Shown: positions 36,868 through 47,197 of the stretch, piece after piece
Layout: every line of letters begins with the position of its first letter
How positions within the stretch are numbered: position 1 is the first letter of the stretch
Assembly: GCA_900074745.1 (NCBI GenBank)
Contig: LT598467.1
Span: 1,426,001-1,490,000, forward strand
From: Lachancea mirantina
Taxonomy: Eukaryota; Ascomycota; Saccharomycetes; Saccharomycetales; Saccharomycetaceae
Length of the DNA: 64,000 nucleotides
Direction of reading: 5' to 3'
Position numbers and translations under genes: made by a program
The notes under the pieces: generated by a model
What the model was told of the DNA's origin: nothing
The model's input: only the letters and a program-made list of their open reading frames with translations
Databases searched by the model: none

Positions 36868-38577
36868 TTAAGCAAAAACCATTCCAAGGCCAGCTGTAGC
36901 GAAGATGGTAGCCAATGCCGTCAAGATGACGTTTGGTAGACCAGCTGGAGAGTTGCCAAGGGCAGCATTTTTCTTCTGGGAAGAGCTCGTGGACGAACCA
37001 GACGCGGAACTAGAAGAGGAAGAGCCGGTAGCTGAGCTTCCGGAGCTCGATTTCCCACCAGAAGCCGTGGTCTTGGCGCTCTTACCCGTGCTGGAACCGG
37101 CTCCGCTGGCAGAGGAGAGTCCGGAAACGCTGAAGGAAGCTAATCCACTGGCGGTGCCAGTGCCCACAGTTCCAATTTCACTCAGAACGGTTGCACATGC
37201 GGAAGCGGTGGTGGCAGATTTGATCGAGGCAGAGCCTGAGAAGTCACAAGCAGAGTTACTGCCGCCTTGATCCTCGTAGTAGAGGTTGAGAACAAATGAA
37301 AGCTTCTCTTTGTCAGAGCAGAAGGAGTAAGATCCGTACGTGCCATTGGTTCCGTTAGCAGTGATTCCATCGCAGGAAACCACGTTGCAGATATAGCTGT
37401 ACAAGGAAGCGTAGTCGTCGCTGTCCACGTCGTCGCTAACGACACATGACAGCGCCTCGTTCATGCAGCTGCAGACGCTTTCGTTGGGGGTTGGTGGTAG
37501 GTTCGTGGCAGCCTTCCAGTTGCTGTTTGTGGCTGGACATTGCAAAGAAGTGGAAGTTGGCGTGTAAGAGGCGTTGTTTGCGGATGATGGCGAGATCGAG
37601 TTGATCTCGCTAGAGTAGTAACTATAGTCGTCCAAGGTGGATACCTTGCCATTAACAATGCTGACCAGACCATAATTGTTTGCCTCTTCGAAGTACATGT
37701 AAACAATACCACCGGACCAAACGTCAGTCATGTTTTTACCGTACAAAGCTTGAACTTCCTGGAATTTTCTAGGTTGAACGGCGTTGCAACCGTACTCGGA
37801 GAAGAATGCGGGAATGGTGAGGTTGGCGAAGTCCTTGGTTCTGTCGGCGTAACCTGACTCTTGGAAAGTGCTTTGACCACACCATTCATACATGTTGATA
37901 CCGTAGAAATCCGCCTTGACATCATCAGAACCGCAAGCAAAGTAATCGGCCATTGGCACTCTGGTGTCTTCATCGTCATTTGAGGAGTAACCCACTGGTA
38001 TGTCCCTGTAGCCTTTCTGCTTGATGTAAGCCTTGACATCTCTGATGGCGGCCTTCACGAAAGGAGAAGCATCGGAGTTGGATTTGTTGTTCGTGACTTC
38101 GTTACCGGCAAAGAAACCCAGAACGTTGGTGTAGTTTTGGAACAAGTCGACCACGGACATGTAACGGTTGTACAAATCGATGGTCCAGGATGGGGAATCA
38201 CGATTTATGGACAAAGAGGGTTCAGAAAGATCAGCAACCACGTAAATGCCAGCATCAGCGAGAGCTTCCATACATTCCGTGTGGTCCAGAGACGTGTTCA
38301 GCGCGTAGACACGAATCACGTTGGTGCCCACTGCCTGCAAATATGGGATATCTCTCGAACACGCAGAAAAATCGGCAAGCGGATCGTTGAAACTCTCCCC
38401 GGATGTTGTGTTGGCGCTGTCAGCTTGGTAAGCAACACCCTTCATGTAAAATTGAGTTCCATTGTTCGAGTAGAAAAACTTGTTACCTACAACCTCGATC
38501 GCAGGCAAGTCTGCAGAGGCGACTTTGCCAACGAGCAAAGAGGCCAAAGAAAGAGCTGTGACCTTATTGAACAACAT
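36868..38577 (-). CDS. GAS1: GPI-anchored beta-1,3-glucanosyltransferase, GAS1 copy B (GH72)
   Basis: The ATG at 38577 gives 569 residues starting [22 protein letters not shown], a good signal peptide; upstream in-frame codons lack one, so this start is preferred. Catalytic glutamates are Glu160 ([11 protein letters not shown]) and Glu261 ([11 protein letters not shown]). A Cys-rich X8 module ([14 protein letters not shown] ... CDFSGSA) comes next, then a longer Ser/Gly-rich linker than in copy A and a hydrophobic GPI-type tail. The catalytic domain is very similar to copy A, including the identical [22 protein letters not shown] segment, so the pair is a tandem duplication. I cannot tell by eye which copy is the direct S. 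cerevisiae GAS1 counterpart. Confidence 0.95.
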   Translation of the reverse strand: MLFNKVTALSLASLLVGKVASADLPAIEVVGNKFFYSNNGTQFYMKGVAYQADSANTTSGESFNDPLADFSACSRDIPYLQAVGTNVIRVYALNTSLDHTECMEALADAGIYVVADLSEPSLSINRDSPSWTIDLYNRYMSVVDLFQNYTNVLGFFAGNEVTNNKSNSDASPFVKAAIRDVKAYIKQKGYRDIPVGYSSNDDEDTRVPMADYFACGSDDVKADFYGINMYEWCGQSTFQESGYADRTKDFANLTIPAFFSEYGCNAVQPRKFQEVQALYGKNMTDVWSGGIVYMYFEEANNYGLVSIVNGKVSTLDDYSYYSSEINSISPSSANNASYTPTSTSLQCPATNSNWKAATNLPPTPNESVCSCMNEALSCVVSDDVDSDDYASLYSYICNVVSCDGITANGTNGTYGSYSFCSDKEKLSFVLNLYYEDQGGSNSACDFSGSASIKSATTASACATVLSEIGTVGTGTASGLASFSVSGLSSASGAGSSTGKSAKTTASGGKSSSGSSATGSSSSSSASGSSTSSSQKKNAALGNSPAGLPNVILTALATIFATAGLGMVFA

Positions 38578-38727
38578 TCTGTTCGTTGTGTGCAATGTCT
38601 TACGAACTGGTCTAGAACTCGGAATCGACAACTTCTCTGAAGGTCCAGAAAAATAATGCGCGTTTTTATTAGAATTTTGGACCACTCGAGAAAGTCGTGG
38701 TTTCGGGTTGTTTTCTTTTTTTGATTT

Positions 38728-38734
38728 TTTCGCG
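38728..38734 (-). promoter_or_regulatory. SCB-type site, GAS1 copy B
   Basis: TTTCGCG (CGCGAAA on the minus strand), 151 bp upstream of the ATG at 38577. Confidence 0.5.
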
Positions 38735-38895
38735 GTAGATCCCGATATCCCGATACGGAGGTAACCATGTACGCTAAATTACTCGTTTAGGTTGAGGTAT
38801 TTCCTAGCAGAGCGAAAAATATCCTAATCAGCAAGCCAGCATATTTCGAAAGAGCACTAATGAGGCGCTGACCACGAACAGAGGTAGGTGAGCTG

Positions 38896-38901
38896 ACGCG
38901 T
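38896..38901. promoter_or_regulatory. MCB core ACGCGT upstream of GAS1 copy B
   Basis: ACGCGT, the MBF core palindrome, 319 bp upstream of the ATG. A single six-base match, so modest support. Confidence 0.4.
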
Positions 38902-39233
38902 ATTTTTTCGCTTCAGACGCTTAACTCGGCAGAGACTAGCGGACCAGCCGCGTCCCAATTACCCAGAGTTTTGTATTACATAATCTTGAACTCAAGCTTA
39001 CTGAGGGGTGCGCCGACTTGTTTGTCCTCGAGTTAAGCCCCCATTGTTCAGTGACATTGCAGGGATATGTCGAGAGTGGCTTGAATTGATGGTCACCCAA
39101 GCTGTGGTATTTTCTTCTCAGTTTGTTTCCTCCGCTCGGAAAATTTGTAGAGCGGTCTTCACGTCCCCCATTAGATTAACTAGGGCTTTTTGCTTTTAGT
39201 TCTGAAACCTTGGGGTATCATATAGTAAATCGC

Positions 39234-42200
39234 TTATTTAATGGTTGTGATTTCAGGCATTGGAGGTGTTGTAGTTAGAATTGTAGATGGTGCCCTAGTC
39301 CCCGTATCATTGTTATCCTGCCCAGTGGGCTGAAATACGCCTTCAAGGAATGTGTCGTCGAGAAGGTGTAGCCCGGTTTCAGCAAATTTGGACAAATACA
39401 ACGGTGTCACCAGGAGGGCAATGAAAATGGTTAAAATCAATAGGTAAAGCAGAAGATACCTTCTAACAATCTTGCGCCTTCTTTCCGACTGTTTCTTCGT
39501 GTATGACAGTTTGTTCGAGAGTAGCTTATTAGGTTTCATCCAGAAAAGAATGAGAGAATGCCAATAATCCACAAATGGTAGAAACACTAAAGGAGCCTGC
39601 GCATATAGTATGAAATGGCACAAAATGAAATCTGCTGCAAACAGAGATGCCTCGATGGTTTTGACGAAAAATTCCCTGGTCGGTTGTAAAATGATAGACC
39701 ATCCCATTCCAGTGTTGTACCATTTTCCTGACCACCAGGCTAAGTGAGACTTGTTATTTCTGTATTCACGAGTAAGGAGGAAGACAGTCATTAGCTTGAA
39801 TATGAATTCTTGGAGATTAATGCATGTTACCATGAGCAAAAGAGCTCGTGTGAAGTTCCAGCCTTCTAGGAACCACATAACTTCAAAATCGATTAAATGC
39901 ACAAACACGGACATTGTATGCACAAAAGCGGCAACAGAACTGCCGGTCTTCTTGCAACAGCACGAAAGCAAAGGCGCAGCGAACCAGGAGAGTTGGAAAC
40001 AAACCAGAAGCATCACCATGTTAAACACTATTGGAAAAAAGGTGACAATGCCAAGTCTCAAAACAGAGCTTGTTGGTGACACATCACTGACGCCTGTCTG
40101 CGCATTGATGAAAGCATACGCGGCAAAGCTGGCAAAAGTAACTAACAAGGGAATTAAAAGCTCGGCGACAAAAATATCCTGAACCTGGGCTCTCTTGGTG
40201 TCAGTAGCGATCGTCTCTGACTCATCGTTTATTGTTTTCTTTTTGAAACCAGTGTATTTGGACCTGTTAGATTTTACGTATGAAACCCACGAGTCCTTCT
40301 CGAAATGAGAATTGCCTTTCGACATCCAGTGAATGAAATTCCGGTAGTCGACGAAAAAGTCCCTAAATGCGAACTGATGCGGATTGAAAATGAATGGCGC
40401 CAAACACAGCGAGGTGACAGTAATCCAAAACCAAAGCAAAGCTGGTTGCCACATGGATATCGTAGCAAATACAAGCATGAGGAAGATTTTAGACCCTGAG
40501 TAGATCGAAGTCGATGCAAACTTGGTATAGAGATCGGAAAAATCCAGTCGTGAAATTGCAAATCCTCGTCCTGTTGATATGTATTTAGCGCCTCCAAAGG
40601 TAACATCGGTGAGTAAGGCATTGGAATACACTTGGCAGACAAATACCTCGAAAAAGGGGGCAAATGATAGCAGGTGGTGTAAGAATCTCGAAACCGCCTT
40701 CCAGGTGCCCTTCTCAAGTACCTCTTGGACTAGAAGTGGAGCAAATGCGATGAAAAAGACAATGAATATTGAGAGAACAAAAATGGTGACCCAATGTAGC
40801 ACTGGTTGGATATTATAACAACCGATCGGAATTTGTAAATCTGTAATTGGTTTGTCTTGGTCATACGCGCAGCTGATTATCTCATGATTTAGAGCACCAA
40901 GGTTAATAAGTAGAACGAAGAATATCTGAACGGATAAAGTTATGAACAGATTGTTGAGATGGAAACCAGCATGTGCGTAAAAAAATGAAAGGAACCGATC
41001 TATTGGTAGTTGAGTGCCCAAATAGTAGTACTCCCTTGAGAGCAGTTGCTCACCCATGCCAGCTCCGATCTTAGTAGTAAAATTTAAAATAGACCCAAAT
41101 CCCAGATCTCTCCCTTTCCCACACTGGTAATAATCGCTGTGTTTAATTCGGCCGCCTCGACACAGAGCGTTCATTCCAGCGAAAATATCTTCATTGAGAT
41201 GGAGACCCTTCTGGGCCTTCGATATACCACCTCTAGTCGTCATAAAAATAGCATTCAAGAAATCAGGATGGCCGTAATGTAGCTTGCCGCCTATCTCCGC
41301 TAAAGTTCGAGCAAATAAAGTACCAAACGTTTGTTCTTTCCCTGCCGCTATGTCACCCAAGACTCCAATATTTTCCGAAAATATGTACTCTCGAGCTCCA
41401 ACGAAAGCCACTGGTACAGTAACATCCTCGTACTCCACTTCAGGAACATATGGCATGCATTCACTTAATTCAATTTCTTCAAACTCGCTGAGAATTGATC
41501 GAATTTTCAAACATTCTTCCAGATAATTATCTTGATTCGCATCAATCACCTGGATATATTCACCACGATAAAAAATTAGAGAGTGGTTTTGATTGTCTGA
41601 CTTGCCGTCCCCCAAAATAGGATTTCCTGAAAGACGAATCCTATACCTTGGTTTACGCAGTTGCGATTCTTCATCAATATCGCTATAGCCATCGATTAAA
41701 CAAGAATAAAACAAAGTTTCGCCTCCATCTGGATCCTTTTCTTCCTCGAGGTAAGAAATACACATCTCCGGGTATGTTTTGAGAAGAAATTCTGCAGCCT
41801 CTCTATCATGATCATCAAATTTTTGATACCTTTGCATGGCAACAATCATTCTAAATTTTCGACAAGCCATCACGTCGAGCTCATTTTCGAGAAACCCCGG
41901 ATCATTGCTTAGAGCTTGTACCATACCCGGATTTTCAATTCGATGAAGAAGCTTTATAGCCTTTGAATAGTTCATGAAGCCTGAAACCGTTCGATACAGC
42001 GTTTGAAATCTCAAAGATGCCCAAATTCGGGTACGCAAAGTATACTCGGGCTGGGAATTACTGAAACCCACACAATAGAAGGGCAAATCTTTGATTTTTT
42101 CTTGAAAGATCTTGTATTTTTCCCTTAAATCATTTGACTCGTCAGTCATGTTTTCGAACCGCTCAGTGCTTGACAGCTCTCGGAAACTCTCAGAAGTCGA

Positions 42201-44567
42201 ACCGCTCTCCGCGGCGAGTAGTTTTGTGTCACGAACGAAACATTCCCATTCAGTTGGATGAAGATGTTTCAAATATTCGAGAAGCGTCATTCTGCTTTTC
42301 GTCGATTCCTCCTTAATTATTTCTTTAAGACTGAGAAGAATCTTTTCTGAGTAGTGGGGGATAATGACCGAGAACGTCGGCATACAATCAACCGGAACGG
42401 GCTCTAAAATGGGGGTGGATAAAGATTGAGCGAAAAACGAGAGTCTCCTTTCAGCTTCCGAGTGATCGGGGAAAAATTCCATCGATTTAAACGTCGAATC
42501 GTCTTGAGCAACGAAAAATGTTGGCGATTTGAGAGTTCTCTTATTTTGTGTCATAGAGTCAACCTGTTGATATAATAATCGTTGAACATGTTCGATAGAC
42601 AGTAGATGTTCACGGTACATTGAAATGATAATTGCGTTCCAAACCTGAGATATCAATATTTTAGGTTTGTATTTAACATCCATCTCTGCAGTGGCCAAAA
42701 TCTTGGAGTAAATTCGCTTTGGTAGTCTTGAATAGATATTCTTCCATGGAGTCAATATTGAGGTCCCTAACGAAAACGATAGAATTATTGAGAACACACA
42801 ATTGCAGATGATATACCACAAGTAGGTATCCAAAAAAAAAAGGACTAGATCGGTCAAAACCATAATCAACAACGTAATCCGAGGTTGCAAACGACATAAA
42901 AAATCACCCAAGAGTCTTTCGCCTCTGCATCTGCTCATATCCATTATCGACAAGACTCTCACAGGGTCTCGTAGCGATAATACAAGGAAGAAATAGGACT
43001 CAATATATTTTGCCACGAACACCGTCAGCCAAAGTCCCCAAGAAAACCATTTGCTTCGCTTCGTTAATGGTGGAAACGAGGCTGTAAAAGTTCTCGATGA
43101 GACATACCTACGGCGCGTCTTGCCCTTCTGTAGATAAGACACAAATAATCCACCAAGTGGCCTTACGGCGAAAAATAAAGTTGTTACAATGGCAACGACG
43201 AGTTGAACGATTGCAACGATGTAAGCATATTGATAGTGAACATCTAACTGGAAAAACCCAAAGACGTAAACGGAGGGGCTGACATTGATAACGAGACAGA
43301 AAAGAAGTCCAATTAATCTTCGCGTCAAATGCTGGGCTCCAGGCCACTGGCGTGGTACACAACACCATTCAAAAATGGTGGCAACCAATTGAATCAGACA
43401 AGTAACCGTGCCACCCAATGCAACGGCAGAAATTTGGGCTTGAGGCGAGGGAGGATTGTTCAAGAGTTGAATATAGTTCTTGGTGTAAAGCGTGGGAGCG
43501 TTAACGGAAAAGAAAAACCAGAACATGGAAAAATGTATGATCCAAATCCGATTGAAATTTGTGGCACAATGCATCCACGTTCTGGTTTCGCGGAAAGTCT
43601 TGTAGAAAGCTTTCTCCCATTTCAGATCTGGTAAATGCAAATAACGCTCTGCCAAGGGCTTATCGACTAACCGCTCCCCAGACTTCAAAACAAGTCTTTC
43701 AATACCTTCCGGGTACCAGAAGAGTTGATTCACGTCATCATAACCGATGATATCTTTGTGATCTTTCTCTTGTCTCTTAAGTGCGCCGGTTTTTTCATCA
43801 TAGTGATGAACTTGAGCTCTCAAAAATTTGTAAAGCGGCGTGATGATCTCGTCAAGAAATGCAAACTCGCGTTTAGACTGAGGAAACTTGTCGGAGATGT
43901 TGGCGTCATAGTCCAGAGCACATTTGAAGATGAAACAGAGACATTCGGGCGTAAATCTGATTTGATTTGCCTCTCCCCAGCACAACAAAAAGAGCGCCAG
44001 TTGTCGCGCCATTTGTTTGGGCGTAAGTTCTCGCATTCTTAGTTTCCACTTGTAATCTGCAGTTTTGAAGCTGTTCTCATTAGCCAGTTGTGCGGGCGTT
44101 AGACTGACCTTGGGATGCGAGTCTATGAATTCTTCTTCGCGTTGCTTCCATTGCAAAATTTGATCTTCGATTGACACGCCCCGTTGTTTAGCAAGTTTGT
44201 AGTTCCGCCGGCGTGACTTGCCGTGTAGTTTCATGTTCTGGAACCCGATTTCCTCGTCCAGGTCGAGCTGGGCGGCAAAGTACCACTTTTTGAAGTTCGC
44301 CTCGTCGCCGCCAATGTAGGAGGCATGAAGCGACACCAGTGCGATCTGCGCCGTCGAGCGGCTGGCCCTTGAGTCCAATTGCGCGAGCAAATGCTGGTAC
44401 ATATTTTCCTTGGACGATTGCTGGAACCCGAATTTGATGCAAAGATCGTCGAAGACATCGCGTAACTCTGCCTTCGTTACGGGCACTTGGTCGTCCTGAC
44501 ACCAGGCCGGATAGAGGTGATCCGAATAGGACCCGTACGAGACGGGACTCCCGGTAAGCGCGGTCAT
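39234..44567 (-). CDS. FKS3: Beta-1,3-glucan synthase family protein Fks3
   Basis: The 1777-residue multi-pass protein matches the Fks family. The N-terminal domain (LFLLCWGEANQIRFTPECLCFIFKCALDYD, about 190-220) is followed by a first transmembrane group (about 330-670), a large cytoplasmic region (QNHSLIFYRGEYIQVIDANQDNYLEECLK, YSENIGVLGD-like segment, GGISKAQKGLHLNEDIFAGM) and a second transmembrane group to the end. Its place next to GAS1 and SCW10 marks it as FKS3. The echinocandin hot-spot 1 region reads FLVLSLRDP (near 527). The hot-spot 2 region near 1260 reads HWVTIFVLSI instead of the DWIRRYTLS type of Fks1. Family knowledge: Fks3 has roles in spore-wall glucan; Fks1/Fks2 make most wall glucan. 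An SCB-type site lies 88 bp upstream. Confidence 0.95.
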   Translation of the reverse strand: MTALTGSPVSYGSYSDHLYPAWCQDDQVPVTKAELRDVFDDLCIKFGFQQSSKENMYQHLLAQLDSRASRSTAQIALVSLHASYIGGDEANFKKWYFAAQLDLDEEIGFQNMKLHGKSRRRNYKLAKQRGVSIEDQILQWKQREEEFIDSHPKVSLTPAQLANENSFKTADYKWKLRMRELTPKQMARQLALFLLCWGEANQIRFTPECLCFIFKCALDYDANISDKFPQSKREFAFLDEIITPLYKFLRAQVHHYDEKTGALKRQEKDHKDIIGYDDVNQLFWYPEGIERLVLKSGERLVDKPLAERYLHLPDLKWEKAFYKTFRETRTWMHCATNFNRIWIIHFSMFWFFFSVNAPTLYTKNYIQLLNNPPSPQAQISAVALGGTVTCLIQLVATIFEWCCVPRQWPGAQHLTRRLIGLLFCLVINVSPSVYVFGFFQLDVHYQYAYIVAIVQLVVAIVTTLFFAVRPLGGLFVSYLQKGKTRRRYVSSRTFTASFPPLTKRSKWFSWGLWLTVFVAKYIESYFFLVLSLRDPVRVLSIMDMSRCRGERLLGDFLCRLQPRITLLIMVLTDLVLFFLDTYLWYIICNCVFSIILSFSLGTSILTPWKNIYSRLPKRIYSKILATAEMDVKYKPKILISQVWNAIIISMYREHLLSIEHVQRLLYQQVDSMTQNKRTLKSPTFFVAQDDSTFKSMEFFPDHSEAERRLSFFAQSLSTPILEPVPVDCMPTFSVIIPHYSEKILLSLKEIIKEESTKSRMTLLEYLKHLHPTEWECFVRDTKLLAAESGSTSESFRELSSTERFENMTDESNDLREKYKIFQEKIKDLPFYCVGFSNSQPEYTLRTRIWASLRFQTLYRTVSGFMNYSKAIKLLHRIENPGMVQALSNDPGFLENELDVMACRKFRMIVAMQRYQKFDDHDREAAEFLLKTYPEMCISYLEEEKDPDGGETLFYSCLIDGYSDIDEESQLRKPRYRIRLSGNPILGDGKSDNQNHSLIFYRGEYIQVIDANQDNYLEECLKIRSILSEFEEIELSECMPYVPEVEYEDVTVPVAFVGAREYIFSENIGVLGDIAAGKEQTFGTLFARTLAEIGGKLHYGHPDFLNAIFMTTRGGISKAQKGLHLNEDIFAGMNALCRGGRIKHSDYYQCGKGRDLGFGSILNFTTKIGAGMGEQLLSREYYYLGTQLPIDRFLSFFYAHAGFHLNNLFITLSVQIFFVLLINLGALNHEIISCAYDQDKPITDLQIPIGCYNIQPVLHWVTIFVLSIFIVFFIAFAPLLVQEVLEKGTWKAVSRFLHHLLSFAPFFEVFVCQVYSNALLTDVTFGGAKYISTGRGFAISRLDFSDLYTKFASTSIYSGSKIFLMLVFATISMWQPALLWFWITVTSLCLAPFIFNPHQFAFRDFFVDYRNFIHWMSKGNSHFEKDSWVSYVKSNRSKYTGFKKKTINDESETIATDTKRAQVQDIFVAELLIPLLVTFASFAAYAFINAQTGVSDVSPTSSVLRLGIVTFFPIVFNMVMLLVCFQLSWFAAPLLSCCCKKTGSSVAAFVHTMSVFVHLIDFEVMWFLEGWNFTRALLLMVTCINLQEFIFKLMTVFLLTREYRNNKSHLAWWSGKWYNTGMGWSIILQPTREFFVKTIEASLFAADFILCHFILYAQAPLVFLPFVDYWHSLILFWMKPNKLLSNKLSYTKKQSERRRKIVRRYLLLYLLILTIFIALLVTPLYLSKFAETGLHLLDDTFLEGVFQPTGQDNNDTGTRAPSTILTTTPPMPEITTIK

Positions 44568-44654
44568 GGGGTTCGAGATCTGATCTGTGTGTTCTTGCGC
44601 CAGGTAGTGGTGTGGAGAACGTCAACTTCGTTAGCCGCTGAGCCTTTTATATAG

Positions 44655-44661
44655 CGCGAAA
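44655..44661 (+). promoter_or_regulatory. SCB-type site of FKS3
   Basis: CGCGAAA followed by an A run, 88 bp upstream of the FKS3 ATG and next to a TATATA element at 44648-44653. Confidence 0.5.
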
Positions 44662-45002
44662 AAAAACAAGGGGTTCCGATCCCGGGGACACAAAAACAAA
44701 AACCGCCCGCTCCCCGACTTCTAGACTGCCGGACCTTTGCAGAACTGTGTGGATACCTTGCTGCGCAAAATCGAGTAGCCTAACAGATATATGTGTACAT
44801 AATTCGATCGGCAGGCACTTATTGAGCCTATACTACCGAGATGCTCAAGTGTGGTGGCTCTAATGATGCTTGTGCCGCGATTCGCTGTACAATCCTGATC
44901 ATGCCTTTAGTAATCGGCAGTCCTTTAACTACTTTCCACAAATACGACACAGCATGCCATTGCGTCTACACCTCTCTTCAACTGAATGTCAGTATTGACC
45001 TA

Positions 45003-45072
45003 CAAGACAAAAGACAAAAGACAAAACGACAATACGATAAAATGACAAAACGACAAAACGACAAAATGACAA
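45003..45072 (+). repeat. GACAAAA-type degenerate minisatellite
   Basis: About nine units of 7-8 bp: GACAAAA, then C/T-extended forms such as CGACAAAA and TGACAAAA. It lies in the FKS3/SCW intergenic region, about 700 bp upstream of the SCW gene. Confidence 0.75.
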
Positions 45073-45777
45073 GAATTAACATTCCAGCCCCGAATTGGTA
45101 TCAAAAGTTACAAGCCAAATCACTGAGCGATCCCCTCCAGCGCTAAGAATCCTCAGCTACATAGCTCGCCAACCTGTAACAATTGTTTCAGGCTGCGGCA
45201 CTTTCATGAAGTCAAGAAAAACAGACAAGTCTAGAGCCCAAAAAACACAAGCACTCCAACTTTCAGACGTCCACACTTCACCACATTCGCCGTCAATGAG
45301 CGACTAATATGGTTATGTGGTTATGGTAGAAAGCTGAAACGAGTAGCGAAAAATGGGCTCTACGTATGAAGCTACATTCGCTGCTCCAGCCGCGTCCTCT
45401 TGTAGCGTGGTTGACTTAAATAGGCAAAATTTTGAGGTGTCAGATTCATTCGTGCATCACGATACATGCACAGGTGCGTCTGTTTCCTGATACGGTAAAG
45501 ACCCACTACTGCGTCGACTGCGTCGACAACGTCAACTACGACCACGTCCGTGGCTGCACGCACTGTAAGAGGTAGATCAAGGTTATGTTATGTGTTGTCG
45601 ACGAAGCCTAGTGTGGAAAATTTTTCCTTTTAATTGGCAGATCTTCGAGTAAGAGATTCATAAAAGATAGTCGGATAAAGTTTTATAAAGTTTTACCAGG
45701 GTTTTCCAATCTTTCACTTCTCCTTGTTGAAAGACGCACCAACCTCCAACTACCAGTCCTTCCTTTTCGTTTTCAAG

Positions 45778-46941
45778 ATGCGTTTTTCCAAGATCCTTGC
45801 GTCCGCCTCATTGACCGGGCTAACCGTTGCGTCTCCTCTGGGCCACGAGCACGCTGAACACAAGCGTGACGTCGTGTACGTTACCAATGTCCAGACCACG
45901 ACTGTCGAGGGCAGCGCTCCATTGTCTGTTGGTGGCGCGTCGACTACTGTCGCCGTTGACGCCTCCAACACTGTCGCGCAGCAGGCTGCTGCGGGCACTT
46001 TGTCGTTGTCGGAGGTGTCAAGAGTCGGTGCTGCTCCATCGTCTGCGGTGAGCACGACGACTTCTCCTGCGGCCGTAGCCTCTTCCGGTTCTGGTTCCGC
46101 TCCAGCTTCGTCGTCGCAATCGTCGTCTTCGTCTCAGGCCTCCTCGTCCTCTGGGCCCTCCGTCGGCTCCGGTGGCGCCAAGGGTATCACCTACACTCCT
46201 TACTCCGACTCTGGTGCTTGCAAAGCTGCGTCGGAAGTCGCGTCGGATCTCGCGTCTTTGACCGGGTTCGACATCATCAGATTGTACGGCGTCGACTGTG
46301 ACCAAGTCGCCAGCGTCTTGCAAGCCAAAAAATCTAACCAAAAGCTGTTCTTGGGTATCTACTACGTCGATGCGATCGACTCTGGTGTCTCTACTATCCA
46401 GTCTGCCATCGAGACCTACGGCTCTTGGGACGACGTCTACGCTGTCAGCATTGGTAACGAGTTGGTTAACTCCGGCGCTGCCACCGTTTCCCAGGTCGGT
46501 TCTTATATCCAGCAAGGTAGATCTGCTTTGAGCAGCGCCGGCTATAACGGTCCTGTCGTTTCCGTCGACACTTTCATCGCCGTCATTAACAACCCAGGCT
46601 TGTGTGAATACTCCGACTTCATGGGTGTCAACGCTCACGCTTACTTCGACTACAACACCGCAGCTCAAGACGCTGGTACTTGGGTCCTTGAACAAATCGA
46701 AAGAGTCTGGGGCGCTTGCAACGGTAACAAAAAGGTCTTGGTCACCGAGAGTGGCTGGCCATCTCAGGGCGAGACTTACGGTAAGGCCGTGCCATCCAAG
46801 TCTAATCAAGAAGCCGCTGTTTCGTCTATCAAGTCCAACTGTGGTGACTCCGTTATCTTGTTTACTGCTTTCAATGACTTGTGGAAGAGTGACGGTTCTT
46901 ACGGTGTCGAGAAATACTGGGGTATTTTCTCCTCCAACTAA
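45778..46941 (+). CDS. SCW10: Cell-wall glucanase-like protein Scw4/Scw10 (GH17)
   Basis: The ATG at 45778 gives 387 residues with a signal peptide (MRFSKILASASLTGLTVASP), chosen over non-ATG codons upstream. A Kex2-type HKRD site (Lys29-Arg30) is followed by a conserved segment (DVVYVTNVQTTTVEG), a Ser/Ala-rich linker (about 85-133) and a GH17 barrel. Glu228 (SIGNELVNSG) and Glu324 (LVTESGWPSQGETYG) are the predicted acid/base and nucleophile. It matches both S. cerevisiae duplicates SCW10 (YMR305C) and SCW4 (YGR279C). Family knowledge: soluble or alkali-labile wall proteins that remodel beta-1,3-glucan, important in mating and wall integrity. Confidence 0.94.
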   Translation: MRFSKILASASLTGLTVASPLGHEHAEHKRDVVYVTNVQTTTVEGSAPLSVGGASTTVAVDASNTVAQQAAAGTLSLSEVSRVGAAPSSAVSTTTSPAAVASSGSGSAPASSSQSSSSSQASSSSGPSVGSGGAKGITYTPYSDSGACKAASEVASDLASLTGFDIIRLYGVDCDQVASVLQAKKSNQKLFLGIYYVDAIDSGVSTIQSAIETYGSWDDVYAVSIGNELVNSGAATVSQVGSYIQQGRSALSSAGYNGPVVSVDTFIAVINNPGLCEYSDFMGVNAHAYFDYNTAAQDAGTWVLEQIERVWGACNGNKKVLVTESGWPSQGETYGKAVPSKSNQEAAVSSIKSNCGDSVILFTAFNDLWKSDGSYGVEKYWGIFSSN

Positions 46942-47197
46942 GCGCCCTTCATCAAGTTTGTAGGTGTGGTTCTCTCGTTTATGATTTAAGCGGATAAGCG
47001 TGATTCGGTTATGGCTTCCGTATTCTTTCTTTAAGGTTCAATTTCAATACCCCCCTGTTGTAGGATTTTATACATTGAACAGTTTTTAAACATGGTTTAT
47101 TTTTTTAAATGCCGTGAACATTTCCCATCGCTTTCACGTTATCGCATTGTGCCAACTATAAATTCCTATATAGTTGATCATGACGGGGCCCGAACCG

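Larger units (their letters stand above)
38578..39233. other. Intergenic FKS3-GAS1 copy B
   Basis: 656 bp with the GAS1 copy B promoter. It contains an SCB-type site (38728), an MCB core (38896) and a short GATCCCGATATCCCGATACGG-like direct repeat near 38738-38758. Confidence 0.5.
44568..45777. other. Divergent promoter region FKS3/SCW4-10
   Basis: 1.2 kb. Contains TATATA and an SCB-type site close to FKS3, a GACAAAA-type minisatellite (45003-45072), and AT-rich DNA before the SCW gene. No gene was recognised. Confidence 0.55.

Noticed and set aside
46018-46809. 263-codon antisense frame in the SCW gene
   Set aside because: It is opposite a well-conserved GH17 enzyme and has no domain of its own.
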